A DNA stretch of 64,000 nt from Pedinophyceae sp. YPF-701. Taxonomy: Eukaryota; Chlorophyta; Pedinophyceae. This document shows positions 1-15,437 of the stretch, in pieces. Each line of letters begins with the position of its first letter. Positions within the stretch are counted from its first letter, which is position 1. Below the pieces are notes generated by a model, which did not search any database, was not told where the DNA came from, and worked only from the letters and a program-made list of their open reading frames with translations. The DNA lies in contig CAJZHL010000011.1 of the NCBI GenBank assembly GCA_916048055.1, positions 558,001 through 622,000 on the forward strand, written 5' to 3'. A program made the translations under genes and the position numbers.

Positions 1-495
1 GGTGTCGCGCGGCGGCGCTGCTGGTCCGGGAGGTCGCCCTGTGCTGGCGGGGGTCTCCAGGGACGCAACGGCGGACGCCTCGCAGGCCGCTTGCGGGCGA
101 TGGTTGCGCATCTAGGCGCTGCATGCACAGCGGTTCGCGATGGCCCAGCGGGAACAGAACGGGCATGACCACCGAGTCCCCTCAGCACCGTTCGCCTGTG
201 CCGACGCCAGCTGACGCGACCGCCGGCAGCAGCGGGCGCGCGCCATGTGCGATGCGCTCAACCCGGCGTGCGCGTGGGTGCAAGCGCGCCTCCGAGCATG
301 TGTTAAGCGCGGCTGCCCTGAGTCTGACGCAACCCCGTCTGGGACAACCCACCGCGACGCCGCCCGCGGAAGAGCATGTGAGGAATCGCCTGCTGCGACG
401 TTCAAGCTGCTCTGGTGCGCGATCGGTTCCCGCTCTGCGCCCCGGTCACATCGCGCGGCGCCTGTTGCCCACCCAGCACGCGCTGTCGGCGCGCG
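1..495. other. Left-edge stretch without a recognised gene
   Basis: Several overlapping open frames occur on both strands, but all have the arginine/alanine/proline-rich composition expected of chance frames in GC-rich DNA. None resembles a known family. The part next to 496 is probably the 3' UTR of the IFT22-like gene on the minus strand. Confidence 0.4.
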
Positions 496-4162
<3,667 letters not shown>

Positions 4163-4278
4163 CCGCGGACGAACCGCTCCCGCGCCCGTGTGACGCAAGA
4201 CGAGACTGCCTGGTCCCGCGCTGACACAAAGAGTGGTTGCGTGCGTCGGTGGTGGTTGGCGCGTTACACGGCCGAGCG

Positions 4279-6231
4279 TCAGTGGGCCTTGTTCTTCGCC
4301 GCGGCGATGCTGCTTCGGAACGTGTCTTCGTCGAGCTCGTTGTGCATGGCGCGCGCGCCCGCGCGCACGCCGGCGCGCTGGAGGTTGTTGGCGGCAAACA
4401 TGATGCTCTGCCGCTGCCCCTGCTTGTTGAACTTGTCCTGCCACCGCTCCTGCGCGCTCTTGATCGCCCCGTCGCGCCGGTCCTGCAGCGCGCCCCTCCA
4501 CCGGTCCTGGTCCCGCCACCACGCCTCCATCTCCTTGTCCAGCCGCTCGCCCAGCCGCTCGCGCTCGTACGCGCGCCGCCGCCCCTCCGCCTCCCGCCGC
4601 ATCGCGTTGTCCTCCGCGCGCAGCACCCGCTCGACCTGCCGCTTCTCCAGGTCCAGGTGCGCCATCCGCTTCTTCTCCTCCACCTGCCGCTTCTTGCGCT
4701 CGTGCTCGCGCAGGATCCGCGCCCGGCGCTCCGCCTCGTACTCCTCGACCTCCTCCCACCGCGCGGGCTTCCCGTCCTCGCGCCGCGTGCTCGCCACGCT
4801 CGCCGCGCTCCGCCCGCCGCCCAGCGAGTGCGACCGCGCCGTCCGCGCGCTCGCCGGCCGCTCCGCGCCTATCCGCGCCTCCATCTCCGCGCGCCACGCC
4901 TCCTCCTCCGCCTCCGCGCGCTCCCGCGCCCCGCGCGCCTGCTCCTGCCGCCGCAGCCCCGCCTCCCGCCGCTCCCTGGCCATCAGCTGCGCCTCCCGCC
5001 GCCGCTCCCGCTCCCGCTCCTCCATCTCCAGCCGCCGCTCCTCCATCTCCAGCCGCCGCCGCTCCGCCTCGCTCGCCTTCAGCGCCGCCGCCCGCTGCCG
5101 CGCCAGCTGCCACGCGTGCTGCCGCTGCTTCGCGTCGTCGCGCCGCGCCGCCTCCGCCGCCGCCTTCCGCCGCTGCGCCGCCTCGTCGCGCTCCATCGTC
5201 AGCGCCCACGACGCCTCGTTCTGCGTCTCCATCACGTAGTCGTGCCCCTTCGCGCGGTCCTGGTGGATGTCGATGGCCTCTGTGGTCATCGACGACAGCC
5301 CCTGGGTGCGCTGCTCCAGCCGCTGCGTGACCTTCATGCTCCGCTCGTTCACGCGCCGGTTCTTCTTCTCCCGGATCAGCTCCCCGTTCACCAGCCGGTC
5401 GATCGACATCTCCTGCGCGCCGCAACGCAGCCCCGGCGGGTCGTCATGCGTGCGCGGCGGGTGGACGAGGCAGGCGCGGCGGGGGGCGGCTCGCGGCGGG
5501 CGGGGGCCGCGGTCCGCGCGGGCGTGCGCACCTCGACGCGCTGCTGCGCCTGCATGAGCCGCTCGTGCTGCGCCTGCTGCTTGACCGCCCCGAGAGCCCG
5601 CGCCGCTTGCCCGCGCACTTTGCGCGCGTCGTCGCCCTGGGCGATCGCGTCGCGCTCGGCCTCGAGGCGGTTCAGGAGCTCGTCGCGCCGCTTGATCAGG
5701 CGCGCGTGCTTGGCCTGCGGGGACCCGGCGCGGGGCGGCGTCGCAGCGAGTCAACGCCGGGGCGCCCGGGCACACGGGGGGCGCGGGTTCGGGGCTCTCC
5801 GGCGTGATAACGCACCTTCGCGACGTGGTCGTCGTCCTTGAACCGCGCGGGCCGCACCAGGAGCTCCGCGGGGTCGACGCCGAGGCGGCAGAAGGCCTCA
5901 ACGGACGCGGGGCTGGTGGGGCGCAGCTGCGCCACCGTCACCTCCGGGTTGTGGCACTTCTCCATGAGGTCGCGGATGCCGACCTGCGCGCAGCGTGGCC
6001 GAGGGCGGGCCGCGTCGGCTGGGGCAGCGGGCGGGGCGCCAGCCGCTCGCGCTCGGCCGCGAGGGGGCGCGCGTGCTTGGAAGCCGGCTGGGGGACGGGC
6101 GCGGGAGGCGCTGCGCAGGCGAGGCTCGCCTTGGGACCCTGGTTGTTTCTGGCGTCCTCCCGCAGGCGCTCCATGCGCATCAGCCACTCGAGGGTGACGT
6201 GGCCCGTCTCCCGCAACAGCGTGGACTGCAT
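4279..6231 (-). CDS. Coiled-coil protein, possibly cytoskeletal or axonemal
   Basis: Four exons (6231-6130, 5983-5816, 5714-5532, 5412-4279) join in phase 0 to give 528 residues. I do not recognise a named family. The first 95 residues hold a globular-looking part with a block reading PASVEAFCRLGVDPAELL. From about residue 95 to the end it is highly charged helical sequence rich in E, R, K and A, with runs such as EERRLEMEERERERRREAQ typical of long coiled coils in basal-body or axonemal proteins. It ends in a short non-coiled tail (ELDEDTFRSSIAAAKNKAH). Exon 1 seems to end at AAG|GCGAGC, giving a GC-AG intron; no in-phase GT donor fits as well. A ciliary role is inferred only from composition and from the presence of an IFT22-like gene nearby. 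Confidence 0.7.
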
Positions 6232-7249
6232 GGCTCAGCCCTCCTGCAACCGTCCGGGCGCCTCGCGCGATGGTGTGTGCCCTGCGCCCTCCCCTCGACG
6301 CCTTGTCCCGGTGTGCCGCGGTCGGCGCGCCCCTGACCTCGCGACCAGACAGGCACAGCGCGCGGAAGGCACCGGCACTTGCTCCTGCAACGCATGCGCG
6401 CGGGTGTAGGCTCCATTGCGGCCGTGGGGTGCACGGGCGTCACAGCACGGGAGGTACCCGGAGGCCGGCGCTGCTGAATCCGGGCGCAGCAGCCCTGCCG
6501 AGGCGGAGGGGCCGGGACGCATGCGTTGCGTGGGCTGTGCGTGGCGCGCGTGGCGCGGCCAGAAACCTCGGAGTGCCCCCGGCGCCGCACCCGCTGACGC
6601 ACGGCGGGACGTGCCGCTGGATCAAGACGCGGGCGCGGCGCGAAGACCCCCGCGCCCTCGCGGCTCGAGGTGCGGATGCAAGGGCGAAGCAACATGCGGA
6701 AAAACGCGCTTCCGCCTCCTCGTCGAGGCCCGACACGCGGCCTCGCCGCCAATAACGTGCACGCGCACCTCGTTTCCAGGACCCACGCGGCCGCACGCCC
6801 CCCTCGCGCAGCGTCCGGCCGCAACAGCACGTCGAGAAAACTCTCTCCCGCGCGCTCCCCTTCGACGCGCGTGGAATCGCGCCCGCTTCCCGTCGCAGAG
6901 CGCCGTTTCCTAACTATGCCGGCGCCCTCCGCCGGCCCACGCCCGTGAGCCCGCCCGCGTCGCGACGCGCCCGGCAGTCGGGCCACCAGAGGGGTACGTG
7001 GGGGCCCACGCCGCCCGCGCGCGCGCTCGCCCGCAGCGGGCCGCGCGGGCGCCACGCGGTCACACTCGGCTCACCGAGCACCTCGTCCTCGCCGCCGTTC
7101 GGCCTGTATTGCGCGCCCCGCCGCAGCACACACCCATTGGCGGGCGCGCGTAGGAGACGTGCGCGCCGGCGCGTGGGAGCGCCCGCGGGGGCCGGTCGCG
7201 GCGCGAGGGGATGGGGGACTGACTGCGGAGCCGGGCGTCATGGGGTGAC
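6232..7249. promoter_or_regulatory. Divergent intergenic region of about 1 kb
   Basis: The coiled-coil gene (-) and the WD40-like gene (+) start on either side. Open frames here are arginine-rich chance frames. A missed 5' exon of the WD40-like gene could lie here, because its assigned first exon is short and poorly supported. No repeats or RNA genes were seen. Confidence 0.4.
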
Positions 7250-10200
7250 ATGCGGCCCGCGGGGATCGGGAGGCACGTCGCCGGTCGGCCGTGTAGCAAC
7301 TGGCTGGCGGTGCTGCAGGGGGCGCAGGTGCGCGGGCGACGCGGAGGAGGCGCGGCTGCGCTGGTGGACAGAGCGGGCAGCACGGTGGCATGCATCCTGT
7401 GTCGTTGTTTGGGTGTGTTGCGCGGCACCGGCCCGCGAATATCGAGCGGGGCTCAGAGCAAGCGGGGACAGACGGAGGCGCCGCGCACGCACGCCCGACG
7501 GCCTCACTCTGTCCCGCGCGCGGCGTTCCGATCGCAGGAGCTACTCATCTACCAGGTCGGCCAGACGTACCAGCACGTGCGGCTCCTCCAGACCCTCACG
7601 CTGCCGTGCAGCGCGCCGCGCAACGCAGCGGTGCGGCACCCCGCGTCGGTCGCGTGGTCGCCGTGCGGCCGGTACCTCGCGGTGTGCCACGCTGCGCACG
7701 TGGAGATCTTCGTCGTCCGGGGCGGTCAGCTGCGTCCGGTCGGGGCCCTGTCGGTGCCCTTTTACGCAACCAGCGCCGCACTCCGCACCCTCCGCGACCC
7801 CGCGCACGCCCTGCTCGTCGCCGTGACGGGCGCGGCCGGCACCTTCTGCCTCACGACCGCGCTCTCGCACGCGTCCGAGGTGCGCTCGGCCCCGTCCGAC
7901 GCGCACGACGCAAGATGGTTGCCGTACCACTTGGGGGGGGTGTTGCTGGCAGGGTCCGCCTGCTCCGCCGCGGCGTTCAGTCCGACGGGGGGGCTCCTGG
8001 CCGTCGCCGGCATCGAGGGGGCCGTCGAGGTGTGGGACACGGCCGCGAGCGAGGCGCGTGGTGGTGCGACGTGGACGGTGAAGGAGTGGCGTCTGGTGTA
8101 CAGCGACGTGCACGACATGGATACCGCGCGCGCGATGATGCGCGTCGTGGACCTGAGCTTCTCGCCCGACGAGCGCTGGATCGCGGTCGCGTCGTGGCAG
8201 GGCACGGTGCGCCTGTTTGCCAGGGGCGCCGACGCAGACGCGTGTGGGGCGGTGCGGGGCGGCCGCGTGTACGTGCGGCGGCTGGACGCGGGCGCCGACG
8301 GCGGGGACGTGGCGGACAGGCTCGCGGCGACGTCCATCGCTGGCGGAGGCGGGGCGGAGCAGGGGTGCCACTGGTGGGCGGAGGGCGTGTTGCGGGACCC
8401 ATCGGAGGGCTGGCGGCGCCTGCAGGGCATCAACTGGGCGCGAGAGACTCTCTCAGGTGCGGCGCGCGGTCCCGAGAGCCGAACGCGTTCGTGCAGCCGT
8501 GCCGCGACGACGCCCCGCACACGCCGCCGTCACTCCGCCGCGCCCCTGCAGGCGACGCCCTGTGTCCGGACCTCCAGTGGCCCTGCGTGGCGCGGCTCAC
8601 GCCGGAAGCGACGGATCTGCTCGCGTCCGGCCGGCCCGTGGAGCCCCCGGCGCAGCCACGCCATGCTGCCACGTCAGGCGGCGGGTGGGACGCGCAGCGC
8701 CACAAGGCGGTGTTCGGGACGGTCGTGAAGAAGAGCAGCCTGTGCGAGCAGTGCAGCGGATTAATGGAGGACCTCGGCGCGTCCACGAGCGTGGCATGGG
8801 GCGCCGCGCCCGCCCCGGGCTGCGGAGCGCGCCCCGTGCTGCTCGCGTCGCGCTACGGGGGGCCGCTCGAGGCGTACGAGGTGGCGCCGGCGCAGACCGG
8901 TGCGCTCGCGACGCTGCGCGGACTATCGTCGAGCTGGGAGGACCTGTTCTCCTGCGCCGCGGCGACCGCCGGGGGGCGTCCGGGGCTGCGTCAGCTGGAC
9001 ATGCTGGAGGTGTGCTCCAAGTGGCCGCTCGGGCTGCCCGGGCCGGCGCACGACCAGGAGGCGGTGTTCAGCTCCCCGCTGCACACCGCCCTGAGCCTCG
9101 CGCACGGCGCGGAGCGCGTCGGGGAGCGGATGTGGGCGCAGCGGCTGGTGACGGGGGTGGCGACGTGCCTGCAGGCCACGCACCTGAGCATGCTCACCGT
9201 CGGGGAGGACGGCATCGAGGTCGTCGCGGAGCCGCTCGCTGAACCAGTCCAGGTGCGTCCCGCGCGGCGCGACAGCTATCCGCTGAGTAGTAATCCGCAC
9301 TCGTGTTTCGATATTCTCCGCTCACGCCGGGCTCCCTGTCCGTCCTCCGCGATCGCTGCAGGAGCTGCCGCTCGACAGGTCGATCTCCGGCATGGTTCTG
9401 CTTCAGCGGCGCCTCGAGGAACCCCCCGCGGCGTTCCCTGCGTCCCTTGCGCGCCACCGCGTGCACCTGTGGTGTCAGTGGCTCGACACCCCCCCCTACC
9501 AGCCACGCGCGCAGGACGGCGACAGGTCGCCCGTCGAGGACGTGCTCACGCTCCTCCAGTCCCTGCTGCACAAGGCGTGGAACGAGGGTGTCGCGGTGCC
9601 CCTGCCCGACGCGCTCGGGCGGGCGCTCTCTGCGGGCGACGCACGCTGCTGCCTGTCTGCCTCGGGGTGCGTCGAGGTGCGGACGGCCGCTCGCCTCGCG
9701 GGCTGCGACGCGAAGGATCTCACGCAGCACGACCTTTGGACGCGCGTGCGCGCAGCCATCGGCCCGGCGCACGTGGTCCTGACTCAGGAGGGGGTGGTGT
9801 GGGTGCGCGCGCGCGCCGAGGGGGCCTCGGCGGACGCGGCGGCGTGGCGCGCGCTGGGGGTGCCGCTGGTGGTGCTGTGCATGTCCGTGGCGCGCGACCG
9901 CCTCGGCCTGCTGTGTGCACCGGGGGGGGGTCTCGAGCTAGTAGAAATAGATTTGTCGGGCGGGACGGTCGTGCGGAGACGCGGCGTCGACGTGAGCGCG
10001 TGCGACCGCGACGACACGAGGCTGTTCTTGGTTCCGGGGGGCGCGGCGGAAGCCCGTGACTTCAGCTTCGCGGTCGTGGGAGTGCGGATGGGCGCGCGAG
10101 GGCCGCTGCTGGCCGTGGCGCGGGAGAGCGGGGCGTGGGGCACGGAGCTGGCGTTCGGCGAGGAGCGCGCGCTTCACGGGCCGGGCGTGGATGAGGCGCG

Positions 10201-10324
10201 CGAGGTGCGGCCCTTGGCGATACATCCGTCAGGGGGGGGGGTGTTGGTGGAGCTGCAGCATGCAGCACAGCCGCTGCTCGGCGCGGTGGACGTGGCGACG
10301 GGGCGGTGCGTCCGGCCGCCGTGA
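7250..10324 (+). CDS. Uncharacterised WD40-like beta-propeller protein
   Basis: Four exons (7250-7327, 7538-8456, 8552-9252, 9362-10324) join with matching phases to give about 886 residues. At least three WD-like blades can be read in the N-terminal third: VAWSPCGRYLAV...VEIFVV, AAAFSPTGGLLAVAG...VEVWDT and VVDLSFSPDERWIAVAS...VRLFA. A central region contains a short cysteine pair (SLCEQCSG) and helical segments. The C-terminal exon again looks beta-rich, with repeated hydrophobic strands, and may be a second propeller. The protein as a whole did not match a family I can name. The first exon (26 residues from ATG 7250) is the weakest part. Introns use GTGCGC, GTGCGG and GTGCGT donors. Its stop is only 66 bp from the stop of the opposing repeat-rich gene. 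Confidence 0.72.
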
Positions 10325-10331
10325 CGGAGCG

Positions 10332-10336
10332 TTACA
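10332..10336 (-). terminator. TGTAA poly(A) signal for the repeat-rich gene
   Basis: A TGTAA pentamer on the minus strand lies about 55 nt downstream of the stop codon at 10391-10393. TGTAA is the usual polyadenylation signal of chlorophyte nuclear genes. A match this short can occur by chance, and the position is the main support. Confidence 0.4.
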
Positions 10337-10390
10337 GCTCCGCTGTGATTCGTGCGTCCCCGCCGTGCAGGCTATTCGCGGCAACTACTG

Positions 10391-13300
10391 CTACTGATAC
10401 TGGCTGGCGGGCGAAAGGCTGCTCTCGTCCTCCGACGTGCCTTCGCCGGACGCGGCCGCCAGAGCGCGCGGCACCGCGTCCGCAACCTTGGCCTCCAGCA
10501 GCGCCGCCGTCGCGTTCCACTGCGCCAGCTGCGCCAGCGCGTCGGCATGCACCACCTGCACGCGCTTCAGCTCCTTCCGAGCGTCGTCCTCGCGCTTCTC
10601 CGCAGCGCCGACGCGGTCGCGCAGCTTCTCCACGACCGCGCGCAGCGTCCCAACCTCCTGGCGCAGCGCGTCGCCCTCGTCGCCGCTCCCAGCCAGGCAC
10701 GCGTCCAGGTGGCTCCGGAGCGTGTCCACCTCGCGGGAGAGCGTGCGCGCCGCCGACTTGGCCTCCTCGAGCTCCTGCTCCTTCACGGTCATCTCCTTGC
10801 GCAGCGAACCGGCCAGCTCCGCCAACTGCAACGCACAACGGGAACAACAACCACCACTGAGCAACGCAGAGCAACGCCCGCACGGCCCCGCGCGCCACGA
10901 CCAATATGCTCCGCACGCAGCGACACCACGCACCTGCTCCATCGCCTCGCTCTTCCCCGCGTCTCCCCTGGGCGGCACGAACGGCTGCGCGAGGTCGTCG
11001 CCCAGCATTGCCAGCCGCGCCGCGATCACGCCCTCCGCCGCCGACGACCCCGCCGCGCCCCCCGCCGCGCCGGGCGGCCCGCTCCCGGCCACCACCGCGG
11101 CCAGGAACATCGGCGACGTCTCCAGCAGCAGCGCCTGCTGCTCCTTGACGATCTCCCGCATCACCGCCGCGCGCCGCCGCTCGCGCTCCAGCTCCGCGCG
11201 GTCCGCCTCGCGCCCGTCCTCCAGCACCGCCACCGTCTCGAGCACCTCCTGCAGCTCCTCCTGCTGCAGCCGCAGGTCCTCCGCCGTCTCCGTCACCAAC
11301 TCGGCCACATCCTCCATCGTCAACGGGGCGTCCGGGGCGTACGCGTCGTCGTACGCGACGTCCGCAGGGGCGTACGCGTCCATGCCCTCCCACGCGCCGC
11401 CGTAGCCCGGCTCGTAGTACTCCCCCTGCCCTGCGTCGTCGTCGTACGCGTAGTCGTACGCGTCCTCGTAATAGTACCCCTCCTCGTCAGGAGAGGCGTC
11501 GGCCCCGGGCGCGGGTGCGCGGGCGCGCGCCGCTACATGCGGGCCAGCCGCTGCCCGCATGCTCGCGGCCGCCTGGGGCGCGGCGTGTCCAACGGCGCGC
11601 GCGGCATCAGCCCCTCCAAAGTCGATCAGCTCCGTCTCCTGCGACTCGAGCGGCGGCCGAGCACCCCCGCCCTCGGGCCCCCGCTGCAGGACATTCCGCA
11701 TGCTCGACGCTGCCTGCCCCGCGACCGCATCCTCGCCGGCACGCGGGCCCAGGTCCAGCACAGTGGTGTCGCGCGCCGCCAGCGGCACGTCGGCGCCCGC
11801 ACGCGCCGGGGGCGCCTCCGCGACGTGCTGCTCCTCGTCGCTGTCCGCGTCCGACTCCCACCGCGCCTCGAGCGGCTCCTCGTCGGCCGCAGCGGCCTCG
11901 CGCGGCCGCCCGCGCACGCCGGGCCTGGCACCTCGCGGCGCCGCGCGCGGACTCCGCCCCGGACTTCCGCGCCCGCGCGTCTTGCGCGTGCCTCGCGGCA
12001 TCGCGGACCTCGCAGGCTGTGCAGCCGCCCGGACAGGCTCGGGCGGACCTCCGGCCCGTGGCTCCACGGCAGTTGCCCACGTTGCTGCAGGCTGCCTTCC
12101 CCCGCTGTCGCCCGACTCCCCCGCCGTGTCGTGCCACCGGACACGCGCGCCTGACGCGCGGCTGTCCGGGCGAGGCGGCATCTCCACAGTCTCGTCGGCC
12201 GGTCGCGTGCGCAGCGCAGGCGGGGCGGCCGGCCCCCTGGGGCGCCCCGTGCCCGCAGGGCGCCCAGCCACCCGACGCGGCTCGGCCGCGGTCGGCGGGG
12301 CCGGCCGCCGCAGGTCGGGGTCGGTGTCGCGGCGCGCGACCTCGTCGTCAGCCCCGCCGGCTCCGCTCCCCGCCGAGCCCGTGTCGCTGCTGGTGAGCCA
12401 GCGGTCGGTGTCCGAGGGCGCGTCGGACGCGGTGTAGCGGGTGTTGCGGCGGACCTTGCGCCGCGGGGACGAGCGGCGCGAGGAGCGCCCGGTGCCGTGC
12501 TCCTCCGGCGGCTCTGTCCCCGCGGGGGGTGTTGGCTCCTCTATGTCTGCCACCACGTCGGTGCTGGAGAACTGCCGCGACGCGTGCGCGCCGTGCCTGG
12601 GCGGTACGCTTGCATCCTCGTCGATCGGCGGCCCGGAGCGCCAGCTCTGCTGGACAGACACCCCGCCCACGCTCATGGCGCTGGGCCCACCCACCACGTG
12701 CGGCTCCTCCCCGGCGCCGCGCATGCTCCGCTCGCTCCGACCAGCGGCCACTTCCTGCAGCGACAGCTCCTGCGGCACGTCCGCCTCTCCGGAGACCTGC
12801 GAGCGGTGCGACACCTGGCGCAGCCCCGCGGAGTCTTCGGCACCACGCAGGCTCACGGAGCCGCCGGCACTCGACCCGACCGGCCTCACGAGCGCGCCGC
12901 TCGCTCCCGCCGGCAGCCCAACCGACCGCGCCGACGCGTGCCGCGACGCCCCGCCCCGCAGGTCGCCAGCGGGCGCCCCTTGCACCGCCGCCTCCAGAGG
13001 CTCGCCCTGCGCCGCAGCGCGCATGGCCCCGCGACCGGACATCGCCGACGCCTGTCGCGACACGGGCTGCCCCCCGGGCTGCATGCTCCGCGTGCTGACT
13101 CCCCCCCGCACCTCCACCGCCCCAACATCATCCACGTCGAGGGTTGCGGCCGGGCGAACCATGGACGCCGCGCGGGACGTCGCCCGGCTGCCGGGCTGGA
13201 CCACGCTGCCCTGCGCCGCCAACTGCTCCCGGGCCGCTTCCTCGGCCGCCTCGACCGCGAACTCCGAGGTCCGCATCGACGCTGCCTGCGACAGCATCGT

Positions 13301-15437
13301 CGCCTGCGACGTCGTGCGGCCCTCCGGCTGTGCGAGGCGCATGCTCGCCTGCGCTCCCACCAGGGCCTCGACGCCCGCGACGCTGCTTTCCGCCCTGCGC
13401 GACGGCTGCTGCGACGACCTCGAGGCCTCCCGCGACACAAAGGTGCTTCCCGGCTGCATCTCGCGCACGCTGGCCTCGCCGCCGTGCTCCGACCCCCCGA
13501 CGTCCAGCGAAGCCCCGGGCCGCACCATGGACGCCGTGCGCGACGCCATCCGGCTCCCCGGAGCCAGGCTGCGCGCGCTGACTCCCCCCGGGGCCTGCGC
13601 TCCCTGCGTGCGCTCCGCCTCCTCGACGTCCAACGTCATCCGAGGGTGCACCATCGACGACGCGCGCGACGCCACACGGCTGCCCGGTTGCATCGACCGC
13701 ACGCTCGCCCGCGCCCCGGGGGGGCCCTGCTCCACAGCGCCCGCCGGGACCGCCTGCCGCGACGCCGCGCGGCTGCCCGGCTGCAGCACGTTCCGCATGC
13801 TCGCCTGCGCGCCGAGCGGCGCGTCCACGACGGCGACGTCCTCGTCGTCCCCGAGTCGGATCACGGACGGCTGCATCGACATGCCCGTCGCCTGTCGGGC
13901 CAGCAGGTCCTGGCGCGTCGCGGCGCGGCCGGCCCCCCCCGGGTGCATCCCGCGCATGCTCGCCTGCGCGCCCACGGGCGGCGCGTCTCCGCCCAGGTCC
14001 AGCTGCCCGCGCGTCGGCACCCGCACCGACCGCGCCCCGCCAAGCATCGACGCCTGACGGGACATCATGCCCCCCGGGTGCATCCCGCGCATGCTCGCCT
14101 GCGCGCCCAGCTGCTCCGCGTCGCCGCCCAGGTCCAGCTGCCCGCGCGTCGGCACCCGCACGGACTGCGCCCCGCCGAGCATCGAGGCCTGACGGGACAT
14201 CGCGCGCTGCGCGAGCGCCTCGCCCCCCGCCACGACCGCCGGGCTCGAGACCCGCATCGACCCCTGCCGCGACATCGCGCGCCCGCCGAGCGCCATGCTG
14301 CGCGTGCTCGCCCCGCCCGCGAGCCGCTCCGAGGCCCTCATCGACCGCAGCGACGCGATCCGCGACAGCAGCGACGCCTGCCGCGACACCGGACGGCTCC
14401 CCGCCTGCGTGCCCTGCGCGCTCGCCGCCGCCTCGTCCACCGCGGCCTGCTCCTCCGGCCGCAGGTGCCCAGACAGCGTCACCTCGCGCGCCAGGTGGCG
14501 CGAGCTCTCCCGCGCGCGCAGCTGGGCTGCACCGTCCCCGACGGCGCTCGCGGAGCGCATCGGGCCCATCCCGCCGGCCCCGAAGCCCGACAGCGACGAC
14601 ACCGTCCGCCGCGTAGCTGGGTGCTGGAACGACCTGGGCCGCCCGAGCACGTGCATGGAGTCCGAGCGGCTGAACTGGCGCCCCGCAGGCCCGGATGTGG
14701 GCATGAAGGTGATGTCGCCGCTCTCCTCGAGCACGATGTCCATGGTCGGGCGCGCGGAGGGCGGGCGCTGCTGCTGCGGGGCCTGCCCACTGCTGCCGCG
14801 CTGCTCCGCCGCGCCGCTGGGGCCGCCCGGGCGCTGGTCGTCGTCCGGGGGGTCGCCGTCTCCGTCGTCGCCGCCCAGGTTCGAGGCCCCGAAGGTGTCG
14901 TGCTTCTTCTGCGGACGCAGCGCGCACGGAGCGCCGGGCGGCGTTTGTATGCGCCGGGCGCGGGTGCGCTCGCAGGGGCCGCTGGCGCGCTGCGCTGCTT
15001 GTGTGTGCACCGCGGACGGTCGTCAGTGATCCGGACGTGCGTTTCAGGCGGCGTGGGGGCCCGCTCAGTCCCGGAGCACGCGTTGCGCGGGGTCTGGCTG
15101 ATGGCGGAAGGGACGTTGCGACGCACGGTGCGCTCACCGGTGACCGCCCTCGCTTGGCCTTCTTCGACGCGCGTTTGGTTCCCTTCTTCTTCTCCCTCCC
15201 CGGTATCGGCACGCGGTACTTCTCCACGATGGCCTTGTGCCCTCCAGTCTGGTGAGCGCACGCCCTGGTGCGACAGCAGTGCTCCCAGATGGGCTGGTCG
15301 GGGTCCGTCGGGACCATGATCGCGCGCACGCACTCGCGCTGCCGGTACGGCCGCGCCTTCGCCTTCGGCTTGGCCGCGGCGACCGCCATCGCCTCTGAGG
15401 CGCGCGTGCTGCGACGCACCCGCGACGTCGCCGGCAT
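10391..15437 (-). CDS. Large repeat-rich protein with C-terminal coiled coil
   Basis: Three exons (15437-15138, 14908-10934, 10825-10391) give about 1,569 residues. No family is recognised. The first 100 residues are basic and contain a compact Cys/His stretch (IWEHCCRTRACAHQTGGHK), then a lysine-rich tail. From roughly residue 230 to 670 runs a degenerate repeat of about 45 residues with the core GAQASMRxMxPGSRxxSRxAS. Many SRQAS/SRxAS sites in it look like basophilic kinase targets. A disordered, acidic and proline-rich middle follows, then a DEEGYYYEDAYDYAYDDD tyrosine/aspartate patch. The last 300 residues are coiled coil in two blocks, split by a 108-nt intron (10826-10933). That intron is a multiple of three and has no in-frame stop, so retention would still give a full protein. 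A scaffold function is only inference. Confidence 0.75.
13000..14310 (-). repeat. Tandem coding repeat of about 135 bp (45 codons)
   Basis: This is the DNA behind the SMR/SRQAS protein repeat. Two neighbouring units near 13,944 and 14,080 are nearly identical at the DNA level, 135 bp apart, including a shared VRVPTRGQLDLGGDA segment. Other units are diverged, which points to old amplification plus a recent duplication or gene conversion. Confidence 0.7.
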
